Positions 1 to 7,306 of a stretch of 20,778 nucleotides of DNA are shown here, piece by piece; within the stretch, counting starts at the first letter, position 1; every line of letters begins with the position of its first letter. Under the pieces are notes generated by a model that was not told where the DNA came from, ran no database searches, and worked only from the letters and a program-made list of their open reading frames with translations. The position numbers and the translations under genes are program-made. Source of the stretch: a virus. The stretch covers positions 1 to 20,778 of the IMG/VR virus record IMGVR_UViG_3300031746_000210, one strand, 5' to 3'.

Positions 1-60
1 CAATTAGTTGATGAAATTTTAGAGATAATTGTAAAATACGCAAAACCAAAAAACAGTTAA
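1..60 (+). CDS. C-terminal end of a gene cut by the window edge
   Basis: An open frame runs from base 1 to a TAA at 58-60 and gives 19 residues, QLVDEILEIIVKYAKPKNS. Only the tail is visible, so no function can be named. It looks like an amphipathic helix followed by a basic end. It is supported as a real gene end because a hairpin terminator lies about 40 bases downstream and the next genes run on the opposite strand. Confidence 0.5.
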   Translation, partial: QLVDEILEIIVKYAKPKNS

Positions 61-102
61 GGTCTATCCTAAAATAAAAAATATTAAAAAAATTAATATA
101 TG

Positions 103-137
103 AACCCCATTTTCTAATAAGAGTGGGGTTTCTTTTT
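103..137 (+). terminator. intrinsic terminator, possibly bidirectional
   Basis: Bases 103-109 (AACCCCA) pair with 124-130 (TGGGGTT), leaving a 14-base loop, and TCTTTTT follows. The G+C-rich 7-bp stem stands out from its AT-rich surroundings. It lies between convergent genes (ending at 60 on plus and 136 on minus), so it can stop the plus transcript and perhaps both. The T-tract is better on the plus strand. Confidence 0.75.
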
Positions 138-831
138 AGAATATAATTACATCCTCTAATCTGTCCTGAACCAAGTATGGTTTTTCTCCCGTAGGGTCTA
201 ATATGTCCTGAATAAGGTCATAACCCTCCACTTTAGTTTTAAAGTCTTTTAAATCAAAGTTAAATAAGTCTAATATTAAAGATTTGATAATGGTTTTATC
301 TAAACCTGATTTAGGTACAATTTTAATGTTAAAATCTTCATCGTCATTTAATTCTTTTGTGAAAAAGAAATGTACCTCATCAGTCATAATTGTACTGTAA
401 ACTTGGTTAAACATATAATGAGTATAATAAACCATTAATCTACCACAATTTAAACTATGACCATATGGAAACTCAGAATTAATTGAAATTTCACTTAAAG
501 GTTCATATTCCTGTGTAAATGGAATTTTATTAACTTTAACCCAACCTGTTTCAATGTTACTTATTTTTTGGTTATAGTTTATAACGTCAACAACATTAAG
601 TAATTTAATATTTAACTCAATTAATATTTCTTTAAATTTTTCTGTAAATTCATCTCTTATTAAATTTATATCTAAAAAAATTTCACTTGTGGTTATACCG
701 TTTACAACATAAAAAGATCCCACATCAGAAACTTGTATTATTGAATCTTTATTTTTATCAATTTTAGATAAAATAAATTCGGCAAATAAATTAACAATGC
801 CTCTTTTTGAATTTTTATTAATTAATCTCAT
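136..831 (-). CDS. hypothetical phage protein, 231 aa
   Basis: I do not recognise a named family. The 231-residue protein starts with a basic stretch (MRLINKNSKRG), has no signal peptide or membrane segment, and alternates hydrophobic strands with charged helices, as expected of a soluble globular protein. A central block (PYGHSLNCGRLMVYYTHYMF, around residues 122-141) looks structured and aromatic. It is read leftward and ends against the terminator at 103-137. Between its start and the end of the next minus gene lies a tandem 17-bp repeat. It is probably a phage protein of unknown role; the reading frame is clear but the function is not. Confidence 0.65.
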   Translation of the reverse strand: MRLINKNSKRGIVNLFAEFILSKIDKNKDSIIQVSDVGSFYVVNGITTSEIFLDINLIRDEFTEKFKEILIELNIKLLNVVDVINYNQKISNIETGWVKVNKIPFTQEYEPLSEISINSEFPYGHSLNCGRLMVYYTHYMFNQVYSTIMTDEVHFFFTKELNDDEDFNIKIVPKSGLDKTIIKSLILDLFNFDLKDFKTKVEGYDLIQDILDPTGEKPYLVQDRLEDVIIF

Positions 832-876
832 ATCTTTTTTTTACAATTGATATGGATTATAAATGAATAAATAAAT

Positions 877-910
877 AGTTTATTTAAATATAAAGTTTAT
901 TTAAATATAA
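877..910. repeat. two perfect tandem copies of a 17-bp AT-only-but-one repeat
   Basis: AGTTTATTTAAATATAA occurs at 877-893 and again, immediately adjacent and identical, at 894-910. The second copy runs over the last codons of the minus-strand gene ending at 901. A copy with one mismatch (AGTTTATTTATATATAA) lies at about 2252-2268, upstream of the small minus gene starting at 2233. All three are therefore next to minus-strand gene boundaries. Confidence 0.8.
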
Positions 911-2022
911 TGACCAAAGTTTTCGTTTATCTCTTTTTGAATATCAGACCAATCTGGATAATCAGGAGTTCTAAAATCTATACATTCAAAATCACCATCG
1001 TAGATTAGTTGTTTCATCAAAGTCGTATAACTACCAAAATAATCTAAATATGAATCTGAATATGATTGGCCTCTATTGTTTTCTAAAAATAAAGTAATGT
1101 CACCAACAAAATTTCTAATTTTAATATAATTTACATATATAGAGTGTTTTTTACCATCTGACATGGTATGTTCTTTTGGGAATTCATCAACTTTACCTTC
1201 AAAGTATTCATCTAAACCATTATATACTAATTCATATATTTCATTTTGATATGCAGAATTATATGCGTTCCAATAAACACTTTGTAATTCTTGACCTAAC
1301 TCACTCAAATCATTTTTACATAGTTCATTTATTGCCTCGGAATCTTTAATTAATTCATTTAAGTCTTCAGGTCCAATTTTAAAATAACCTTCAGTTCCCT
1401 GATCTTCTGATAAGATTTCAAAAAAATCAGAATCATAATCTTCTAAAGATAATTCAACATTACCAATTTCTTTAAAAATAACATCTTTTAAATGGGCGGT
1501 ATTTTTTTCGTCTAAATCATCAATAACTTCAGATGGTTTTGTGTCAACATCAAAATACCAATCGTTACCTAAACCATCTCCGTCAAATATTTGTTTTGCA
1601 ACATCTTCAGGAGAAATGTCACGACGGGAGGAACCACAGAAAAAAGAAGCCAACTCATCTCTATCCTTACCTAAATATAAATAGAACCCATCAGGTCTAA
1701 TTTCAACATCAGTTAAAAGGTTGCTTGTAATATACTTAATAGTATTATCGTAGTTATGTTCTAAACCATGTAGTAAATAATTGTTTATAAACGATTCAGG
1801 AACAGAATCATACTCTAAATTAGATATTATATCACTTTCAACCAAATAATCAAACACTTCATTACTAAAATCATCAGAAGGAATATTATTTATATCTATT
1901 TTATTTAATAAATTTTTTCCTTTTATAAATCTAAAAAAAGTTAAAATTTTTCCATTAAAAATAGAAGATATTTTATCCCAATTACCATCATTAAATTCTT
2001 CTATAATATTGTTTACCGTCAT
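901..2022 (-). CDS. hypothetical acidic protein, 373 aa
   Basis: No family is recognised. The protein is strongly acidic throughout (many DE-rich stretches such as PSEVIDDLDEKN and ELSLEDYDSDFFE) and has no signal peptide or membrane segment. Aromatic and acidic residues alternate near the C-terminus (YSDSYLDYFGSYTTL, then an FRTPDYPDW-type stretch). The start at 2022 (MTVNNIIEEF) is the first ATG after the minus-strand terminator at 2040-2069, which leaves only about 18 bases of leader. A large acidic phage protein could be an internal virion protein, a DNA mimic or an inhibitor, but nothing in the sequence decides between these. Confidence 0.65.
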   Translation of the reverse strand: MTVNNIIEEFNDGNWDKISSIFNGKILTFFRFIKGKNLLNKIDINNIPSDDFSNEVFDYLVESDIISNLEYDSVPESFINNYLLHGLEHNYDNTIKYITSNLLTDVEIRPDGFYLYLGKDRDELASFFCGSSRRDISPEDVAKQIFDGDGLGNDWYFDVDTKPSEVIDDLDEKNTAHLKDVIFKEIGNVELSLEDYDSDFFEILSEDQGTEGYFKIGPEDLNELIKDSEAINELCKNDLSELGQELQSVYWNAYNSAYQNEIYELVYNGLDEYFEGKVDEFPKEHTMSDGKKHSIYVNYIKIRNFVGDITLFLENNRGQSYSDSYLDYFGSYTTLMKQLIYDGDFECIDFRTPDYPDWSDIQKEINENFGHYI

Positions 2023-2039
2023 ATTTTTATTAATAAATA

Positions 2040-2069
2040 TAAAAAAAGTGAGAAAACTAATTTCCCACT
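2040..2069 (-). terminator. intrinsic terminator on the minus strand
   Basis: Read on the minus strand, AGTGGGAAA (2069-2061) pairs with TTTCTCACT (2055-2047) through a 5-base loop, with one G-U pair, and six or more T follow (2046-2040). It lies just past the stop of the small MGCGC gene and just before the 901-2022 gene, so it probably ends the former's transcript. Confidence 0.7.
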
Positions 2070-2092
2070 CAAGTAAATATTATAAACGACTA

Positions 2093-2233
2093 TTATTTAT
2101 TTTTATAATATTTCTCAACAATTTTTTTAACAGATTCCTGAACCGTAACATTTTGTGTTTGTGGTTGAGGTTGAACTGGTGTTTGTGGCTGAGGAGCCGC
2201 TTCAGACTGATTTTTTTTACATCCGCATCCCAT
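2093..2233 (-). CDS. small MGCGC phage protein, 46 aa
   Basis: This short minus-strand gene encodes MGCGCKKNQSEAAPQ followed by a Pro-Gln-Thr repeat region (residues 13-27, PQPQTPVQPQPQTQ) and a basic helical tail ending in VEKYYKNK. The start MGCGCK is one I associate with small phage proteins; the two closely spaced cysteines could bind metal or carry a lipid, but this is untested. The low-complexity Pro/Gln middle is a likely flexible linker. A well-formed terminator follows the stop at 2040-2069, which supports it being expressed. The plus-strand frame across the same DNA (2009-2320) is hydrophobic and poor in composition and is its shadow. Confidence 0.7.
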   Translation of the reverse strand: MGCGCKKNQSEAAPQPQTPVQPQPQTQNVTVQESVKKIVEKYYKNK

Positions 2234-2316
2234 AATAATTTAATTTTATATAGTTTATTTATATATAAATATTATAATATTATTAAATTTGTAAATAATA
2301 TAATATTTATTATTGA

Positions 2317-3855
2317 ATGAAAAAAATTATAAAAATTACAGAAAACAAATTAATAAATTTAATAAAAAATATTATTGTTGAAGAATCTGAAAATGATTAC
2401 TTTGAAATTACCCCGGAACAATATCATAAATTGTTGGTATCTGTTAATTTTAATGCAAAAGTTATTTCAAGATTACCAATGTTTAAAGGTAAAAAAATAA
2501 GAGTTAATGGTAATTTGAAATTAAATGGTTTAAGACAAATTACTAGTTTAGGTGATTTAACGGTAAGTGGACAATTAGATATTCCTTATACCGGAATAAA
2601 AAACTTAGACGGGGTAAAATTTGAAAAACTTGGTGCGTATCATATGACACCATATGCTGATGAAATTGAGAAAAAAAGATTAAAACAAGAAAGGGAAGAC
2701 GCTAATGAAAGAAGAATAAATGACGAATGGAATATAAAAAATACAGATGCAATAAGTGAGATGGCAAATGCTGTATTTGAATATATGTACGCAACTGGTG
2801 ATTTATACATATTAGATGATTCAGAACGTGAGGATCTGAAAAATTTTGAAATACAAATGGTGGAACTTGAAGAAAAAATTGATAATGAGGAAGATGATGA
2901 AATTTTAGATGATTTATATACTGAAAGAGATGAGTTAGAAGAAAATATTGACGCCTTAAAGGAAAAAGATAATGATCAATATGGTTTAGTTCCCGAAGAT
3001 CGGCATTCTCACTATAAAATGACAGTATTTAAATCAATTCATGGTGATACAAATGGAAATACTTATGCTGTTGGTACTGAAGGTGAGGTGGATGACTCCA
3101 TTGAAGAATATTATGAAGATATGGTAAATGATTTAAGTAGTTTTGATAAAAGCACACTAAGTAATCACATTGATGGTGAAGATGTGTATGATCATTTTGA
3201 AGATTCGATTCGTGACGATATTTATGAAAATTATGAAGATTATGATATTTCTAAAGAAACTAGTAAAGAACAAGATCAAGAAATAATAAACCTTAAAAAT
3301 GAAAAAAAATCTCTTGAGATAGAAAATTATTTAATTTCAAATGGGGCTAGATCTCCTCTTATTGAAGAAGGAATAGAAAGTATGAAATACTTTAAATTCA
3401 AAGATTATATGAACAATTTATTAGTTGTTGAATGGTCTGACGATAAATGGCAAATTTACCAAAACAATAAAAAGGTTGAGTCAGTAACTTATGAAGATGA
3501 TGATGATGATGATGATGGAGAACATGAATCGGATAATGAATCAAGGATTGAAGAAATTGAGAATAGGGCGGAAGAAATAGATTCTGAAATTGAAGAAATT
3601 GAAGAGAATCCTGATGGAGATTTAAGTGATGATGATATTGAACGAGTTATGGAAGAAAAAAGAGATGAGATAGAGTCTGACCCGATATCTTGGTTGGATG
3701 ATTATGGTATGAACTATGATAATTTTGTTAATACAAGAAGTTTACTACGTGACTTAATTGATGAATCTGACTATAGCGTAATAAGTCATTATGATGGGGA
3801 TTATCAAGAAGTTAATATAAATTCAAATACCTATATTGTATTTAGAACTGACTAA
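2317..3855 (+). CDS. large acidic tagged phage protein with LRR-like segment, 512 aa
   Basis: The N-terminus (MKKIIKITENKLINLIKNII, then VEE) has the form of a short amphipathic tag ending in I-V-E at residue 23. The sigma factor encoded at 10242-10802 starts in a similar way. Residues 50-107 contain leucine-rich-repeat-like phrasing (IRVNGNLKLNGL, LGDLTVSGQLDI, GIKNLDGVKFEKLG). The rest is extremely acidic with several predicted coiled coils (about 170-220, 315-340 and 400-460). It also has a run of seven aspartates (residues 394-400) encoded by seven consecutive GAT codons at 3496-3516. There is no membrane segment. An internal head protein or DNA-mimic role is a reasonable guess from tag and charge, but is not shown. 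Confidence 0.75.
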   Translation: MKKIIKITENKLINLIKNIIVEESENDYFEITPEQYHKLLVSVNFNAKVISRLPMFKGKKIRVNGNLKLNGLRQITSLGDLTVSGQLDIPYTGIKNLDGVKFEKLGAYHMTPYADEIEKKRLKQEREDANERRINDEWNIKNTDAISEMANAVFEYMYATGDLYILDDSEREDLKNFEIQMVELEEKIDNEEDDEILDDLYTERDELEENIDALKEKDNDQYGLVPEDRHSHYKMTVFKSIHGDTNGNTYAVGTEGEVDDSIEEYYEDMVNDLSSFDKSTLSNHIDGEDVYDHFEDSIRDDIYENYEDYDISKETSKEQDQEIINLKNEKKSLEIENYLISNGARSPLIEEGIESMKYFKFKDYMNNLLVVEWSDDKWQIYQNNKKVESVTYEDDDDDDDGEHESDNESRIEEIENRAEEIDSEIEEIEENPDGDLSDDDIERVMEEKRDEIESDPISWLDDYGMNYDNFVNTRSLLRDLIDESDYSVISHYDGDYQEVNINSNTYIVFRTD

Positions 3856-3882
3856 TACCTTTACAGAATGAAATAATATTAT

Positions 3883-3890
3883 TATCTTTA
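3883..3890 (+). promoter_or_regulatory. possible -7 element (TATCTTTA) abutting a start codon
   Basis: TATCTTTA differs from the Bacteroidetes -7 consensus TAnnTTTG only at the last base and ends 6 bases before the ATG at 3897. No TTG at the expected -33 distance is visible, so this is weaker than the other promoters listed. Confidence 0.35.
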
Positions 3891-3896
3891 TGTGTA

Positions 3897-4679
3897 ATGG
3901 AAAAAAAGAAAAAAATAGAATTTTTAATGAACACTGAATGGATGTTTGAAAAACCCATTGATCAAGAACACAAAGAGTATAAATTATTATCTTACTTTCA
4001 AAAAATGGGGGAAAAATTAGATAATATGGAACTCTATCCTGGATTCATTGAGTTGTCATTACACGTGGCAAATCTTCAAAATTTAATCAGAGATAAAAAA
4101 ATAATGTATACTAATAAAAAATTTACAACAATAGATGATGAATTATTAGTAAAAGATTTAAAAATAAAAGACATCCCAATATTAAACAATGAGGAAAAAG
4201 AAGAATTTAACAAAATATTAACATATAGTGCTCCAAGAATGTTAGAATATTTTAACATTGCTAAATCTGTTTGGGAAATAGTGTTTGATAGTGTAATTTT
4301 AAGAATAAAAAAAAACAAAAATGAGGTTTTACAAAAAAAAGGATATTTTTATTATTTAGACTCAAAAGATAATTTGTTTTATGTTTGGGAATTTAATGTT
4401 AAACAAGTAAATAAAAAATCACCTGAAAGTAAAACATTAGTAAATTTAATTTATTCTGAAAAAAAAAATAATTTGACAATTACAAAAATTATAAATACAT
4501 TTAGTCAATGGAATCAAGATAATATATCAAAATTACCTTTGTATGAAATGTTATGTGAAGCGAATTTCCCAATAAATGAAACGCTTCTTCCATTGTTTAA
4601 AAGAAAATTGATTACCTACATTAATCAAACTCAAATGATTGAAAATTATAAAAAAAACAAAGAAGAATTAAATTTTTAA
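3897..4679 (+). CDS. hypothetical protein upstream of glutamine synthetase, 260 aa
   Basis: No family is recognised. The protein starts with a lysine-rich stretch (MEKKKKIEFLMNTEWMFEKP) and is basic and helical, with no signal peptide or clear membrane span. Residues around 110-140 (SAPRMLEYFNIAKSVWEIVF) form a hydrophobic helix that could be buried. It is followed after 8 bases by the glutamine synthetase gene, so the two are probably co-transcribed. A -7-like element ends 6 bases before the ATG. The antisense frame at 4076-4318 is hydrophobic shadow and is not a gene. Confidence 0.7.
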   Translation: MEKKKKIEFLMNTEWMFEKPIDQEHKEYKLLSYFQKMGEKLDNMELYPGFIELSLHVANLQNLIRDKKIMYTNKKFTTIDDELLVKDLKIKDIPILNNEEKEEFNKILTYSAPRMLEYFNIAKSVWEIVFDSVILRIKKNKNEVLQKKGYFYYLDSKDNLFYVWEFNVKQVNKKSPESKTLVNLIYSEKKNNLTITKIINTFSQWNQDNISKLPLYEMLCEANFPINETLLPLFKRKLITYINQTQMIENYKKNKEELNF

Positions 4680-4687
4680 AATTGTAT

Positions 4688-5806
4688 ATGAAAGTTAAAT
4701 TAGAATATGTGTGGATCGACGGATATACACCTGAACCAAACCTTAGAAGTAAGGTAAAAATAGTTGATTATCAATCTATTAAGGAAGCGTTTCTTGATGG
4801 AAATTTCCCAATTTGGAACTTTGATGGGTCTTCAACATTACAGGCTGAAACAGGAAGTTCAGATTGTATTTTAAAACCTGTTAGACATTATTTTAAAGAT
4901 ATGGAATCAACCGTATATGTCTTATGTGAGGTATTAAATTCTGATGGGTCACCACACGAGTCAAATAAAAGATCAAGTATTGGTGAAGGTTTTGAAGATC
5001 TTTGGTTTGGTTTTGAACAAGAATACTTTATATACGACAAAAAAAACAAATGCGTTTTAGGTCATGATCAAAACAACTTGGAACCACAAGGTAAATATTA
5101 TTGTGGAGTTGGTCAATATGTTGTTGGAAGAGATTTTGTTGATAAACATTTAAATATGTGTTTAAATTATGGAATTGATATTACAGGAGTTAATGCTGAG
5201 GTTGCGTTAGGACAATGGGAATACCAAGTATTATCTAAAGAAAAATTAAAAAGTGGAGATGATCTTTGGATGACAAGATATTTTCTTTTTAAAACCTCAG
5301 AGAAATATTCATACCACATTGAATTACACCCAAAACCAATTACACATGGTAAATGGAATGGGTCTGGTCTTCATACAAATTTTTCAACAGATATTATGAG
5401 AAATGATGGAAATAAAGAATATTTTATGTCATTGTTTAACGCATTTGAATCAAGACATCGTCAACACATTAAATCTTACGGTTCAAACAATAATTTAAGA
5501 CTTACTGGTGAATACGAAACACAATCAATAGATAAGTTTAGTTGGGGTGTCTCTGATCGAGGAGCATCAATTAGAGTTCCAAAAGAAACCGCAGAGGAAT
5601 GGAAAGGATATCTTGAAGACAGAAGACCAGGATCAAACGCAGACCCATATAAAATTATTTTTGAGATTGTTAAATCACTCCACGAAACAAAACAAATATA
5701 CCGTATAAAAACCATGATGACTAAAAATATTGACACAAATAATCTTAGTGGTAAATATGGTACAATTTCTAATGATGAATTATTAAACGAATATAAAGAA
5801 GAATAA
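4688..5806 (+). CDS. glnII: glutamine synthetase, class II (GSII), 372 aa
   Basis: It should make glutamine from glutamate, ammonia and ATP. The class II signatures are all present and in order: WNFDGSST (43-50), GFEQEY (108-113), NAEVALGQWEYQ (169-180), KPI then WNGSGLHTNFST (216-234), RLTGEYET (271-278) and WGVSDRGASIR (286-296). The length fits GSII (about 350-380) and is far below GSI or GSIII. The ATG at 4688 is preferred over an in-frame TTG two codons upstream. The gene shows no truncation, and the acidic and arginine catalytic positions appear intact, so an active enzyme is likely. It follows a hypothetical gene by 8 bases and overlaps the DUF3310 gene by one base (TAATG), so it is part of a phage operon rather than a host gln locus. 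Recruitment from a cellular source is inferred. Confidence 0.93.
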   Translation: MKVKLEYVWIDGYTPEPNLRSKVKIVDYQSIKEAFLDGNFPIWNFDGSSTLQAETGSSDCILKPVRHYFKDMESTVYVLCEVLNSDGSPHESNKRSSIGEGFEDLWFGFEQEYFIYDKKNKCVLGHDQNNLEPQGKYYCGVGQYVVGRDFVDKHLNMCLNYGIDITGVNAEVALGQWEYQVLSKEKLKSGDDLWMTRYFLFKTSEKYSYHIELHPKPITHGKWNGSGLHTNFSTDIMRNDGNKEYFMSLFNAFESRHRQHIKSYGSNNNLRLTGEYETQSIDKFSWGVSDRGASIRVPKETAEEWKGYLEDRRPGSNADPYKIIFEIVKSLHETKQIYRIKTMMTKNIDTNNLSGKYGTISNDELLNEYKEE

Positions 5807-6075
5807 TGGATAAAGAATGTGTATGTGGTGGAACCGGACTTTGTCAGTGTCCACCGATAAAAATAGAACAAGTAAATCATCCTCAACATTATGGGGGAAA
5901 AAATAACGAATACGAAGCAATAAAAGTTATTGATGCTTGGGATTTGGGGTTTAGTTTAGGAAATGCAATAAAATATATTAGCCGTGCAGGAAAAAAAAGA
6001 AAAGATACAGAACTTGAAGACCTCAGAAAAGCCCTATGGTACATCCAACACCACATTGAAAACATCGAAAAATAA
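5806..6075 (+). CDS. DUF3310 family phage protein with Cys-rich N-terminus, 89 aa
   Basis: Residues 24-85 match the DUF3310 pattern found in many phages: VNHPQHYGG, then YEAIKVIDAW, then LGNAIKYISRAGKK and a DLRKALWYIQHHIE helix. The family's biochemical role is not settled, although some members are annotated as nucleotide kinases. The N-terminus carries an extra cysteine cluster, CVCGGTGLCQC (residues 5-15), that could bind zinc. The ATG overlaps the glutamine synthetase stop codon (TAATG), which suggests translational coupling. The downstream membrane-protein frame begins inside its 3' end. Confidence 0.85.
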   Translation: MDKECVCGGTGLCQCPPIKIEQVNHPQHYGGKNNEYEAIKVIDAWDLGFSLGNAIKYISRAGKKRKDTELEDLRKALWYIQHHIENIEK

Positions 6076-6379
6076 AACAGGATTTAGTAAAGAAATTTCA
6101 GTTTTAGACGCAATCACAACACCAAGTGAATTACTACGGGAAACTTTCATAAATTTTATGTGGGGGTTTTTAGGTAATTCTATTGTTGTGTTTGTTGCAA
6201 AAGAATTGGACTTTTTAGTTTTAATAAATTATGTTCTGTATTACGTTTTAATATCATATATTGTCAATAGAAAAAAATATGACACAATTTTAGGTAAGTT
6301 TATAGTTCTTCCTGGTTCAGCCGCTGCGGGAGCATTTGCAGGATATAAATTAGCGCAAATAATTACAGAAATAGTTTAA
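6056..6379 (+). CDS. small membrane protein, about 107 aa, uncertain start
   Basis: The frame encodes two or three hydrophobic segments: FINFMWGFLGNSIVVFVAKE, LVLINYVLYYVLISYIV, and a Gly/Ala-rich GSAAAGAFAGYKLAQIITEI near the end. It is therefore an inner-membrane protein. The conserved-looking part begins with TGFSKEISVLDAI, just after the DUF3310 stop, but no ATG, GTG or TTG lies between that stop and residue 27 of the hydrophobic part. The nearest upstream candidate is TTG at 6056, which overlaps DUF3310 by 20 bases; a GTG at 5984 would overlap by 92, and the first ATG (6158) would cut into the first hydrophobic segment. Its role is unknown. Confidence 0.6.
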   Translation: MKTSKNKTGFSKEISVLDAITTPSELLRETFINFMWGFLGNSIVVFVAKELDFLVLINYVLYYVLISYIVNRKKYDTILGKFIVLPGSAAAGAFAGYKLAQIITEIV

Positions 6380-6386
6380 TAAAAAT

Positions 6387-6417
6387 TTGACAATAAAAAA
6401 AATTATAGTTAGGTTTA
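6387..6417 (+). promoter_or_regulatory. Bacteroidetes-type promoter for the methyltransferase
   Basis: TTG at 6387-6389 (in TTGACA) is followed by 20 bases and then TAGGTTTA at 6410-6417, close to the -33/-7 consensus TTG-N19/20-TAnnTTTG. The ATG at 6449 lies 31 bases further on. It sits in the 69-base gap after the membrane-protein gene. Confidence 0.6.
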
Positions 6418-6448
6418 TTAAAATTGTTTAATTAATTAAAAAAAAAGT

Positions 6449-7306
6449 ATGAAAAATTTAGAAGACATTACTGGTAAAATTATTAATGGTAGTTGTATTG
6501 ATGTAATGAAAACATTTCCTGAAGGTTGTGTGGATTTAATTGTAACATCCCCACCCTATGGTGTTGGAATCGATTATGATGTACATGACGATGATGTTGC
6601 GTTTGAGGAGTATATTGAGTTCGCCAAAGATTGGTTAACAGAGGCTTACAAAGTTTTAAAGGATGATGGTCGAATTGCCTTGAATATTCCTTATGAGATC
6701 AATAGACAAACTAAGGGAGGTAGAATTTTATTTCTTTCAGAAATGTGGCAAATTATGAAAGAAATTGGTTATGGTTTCTTTGGTGTTGTGGATCTTGAAG
6801 AAGACTCGCCACATAGAAGTAAAACAACCGCTTGGGGTTCTTGGATGAGTCCTTCTAGTCCATACATTTATAACCCAAAAGAGTGTGTAATTTTAGCGTA
6901 TAAAAAACAACACATTAAAAAGGTAAAAGGTCAACCTGAATGGACAGGTGTTCCAACTGATGTTGAACAAGAAGACGGGACCACCAAAAAGAAAACTGTT
7001 TATGAAGAAAATGATAAGAAAGAGTTCATGGAACTTGTTTTTGGTCAGTGGAATTATTTTGCAGATACTAAGTCAATGACTAAGGCAACATTCTCAATGG
7101 ACATCCCAACAAAGGCAATTAAAATTTTATCGTATAAGAATGATATTGTTTTAGATCCATTTGCTGGTAGCGGAACTAGTTTGGTTGCTGCTGAAATATT
7201 GGGAAGACGTTGGGTTGGAATTGAGTTATCTCCAAATTACGCAAAAATTGCGAAAGATAGAGTTGAACCTTTTAGAATTCAGAAATCACTCTTTAATCAA
7301 AATTGA
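6449..7306 (+). CDS. DNA methyltransferase, beta class (N4-cytosine or N6-adenine), 285 aa
   Basis: It should transfer a methyl group from S-adenosylmethionine to the exocyclic amino group of cytosine or adenine in DNA. The catalytic motif TSPPYG (residues 33-38) comes first and the cofactor-binding motif DPFAGSGTS (236-244) comes near the C-terminus, followed by GRRWVGIELSPNYA; this order defines the beta class (N6_N4_Mtase fold). TSPPY suggests N4-cytosine but does not exclude N6-adenine. No restriction endonuclease is next to it, so it is a solitary phage enzyme that may protect the genome from host restriction. Its last 21 bases overlap the end of the convergent DUF192 gene. Confidence 0.9.
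   Translation: MKNLEDITGKIINGSCIDVMKTFPEGCVDLIVTSPPYGVGIDYDVHDDDVAFEEYIEFAKDWLTEAYKVLKDDGRIALNIPYEINRQTKGGRILFLSEMWQIMKEIGYGFFGVVDLEEDSPHRSKTTAWGSWMSPSSPYIYNPKECVILAYKKQHIKKVKGQPEWTGVPTDVEQEDGTTKKKTVYEENDKKEFMELVFGQWNYFADTKSMTKATFSMDIPTKAIKILSYKNDIVLDPFAGSGTSLVAAEILGRRWVGIELSPNYAKIAKDRVEPFRIQKSLFNQN

Noticed and set aside
2234-2316. AT-only palindromes (for example AATATTATAATATT at 2268-2281) as a replication origin or operator
   Set aside because: The region is almost pure A and T, so short palindromes are expected; no replication gene or other origin feature is nearby.
2009-2320. Plus-strand frame of 103 residues, rich in Phe, Leu, Ile, Asn and Arg
   Set aside because: It is antisense to the MGCGC gene and to the start of the 901-2022 gene, runs through a terminator, and has the hydrophobic composition typical of an AT-rich shadow.
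6449-7306. Restriction-modification system
   Set aside because: No endonuclease gene is adjacent; DUF192 is not a nuclease family. The methyltransferase is treated as solitary.
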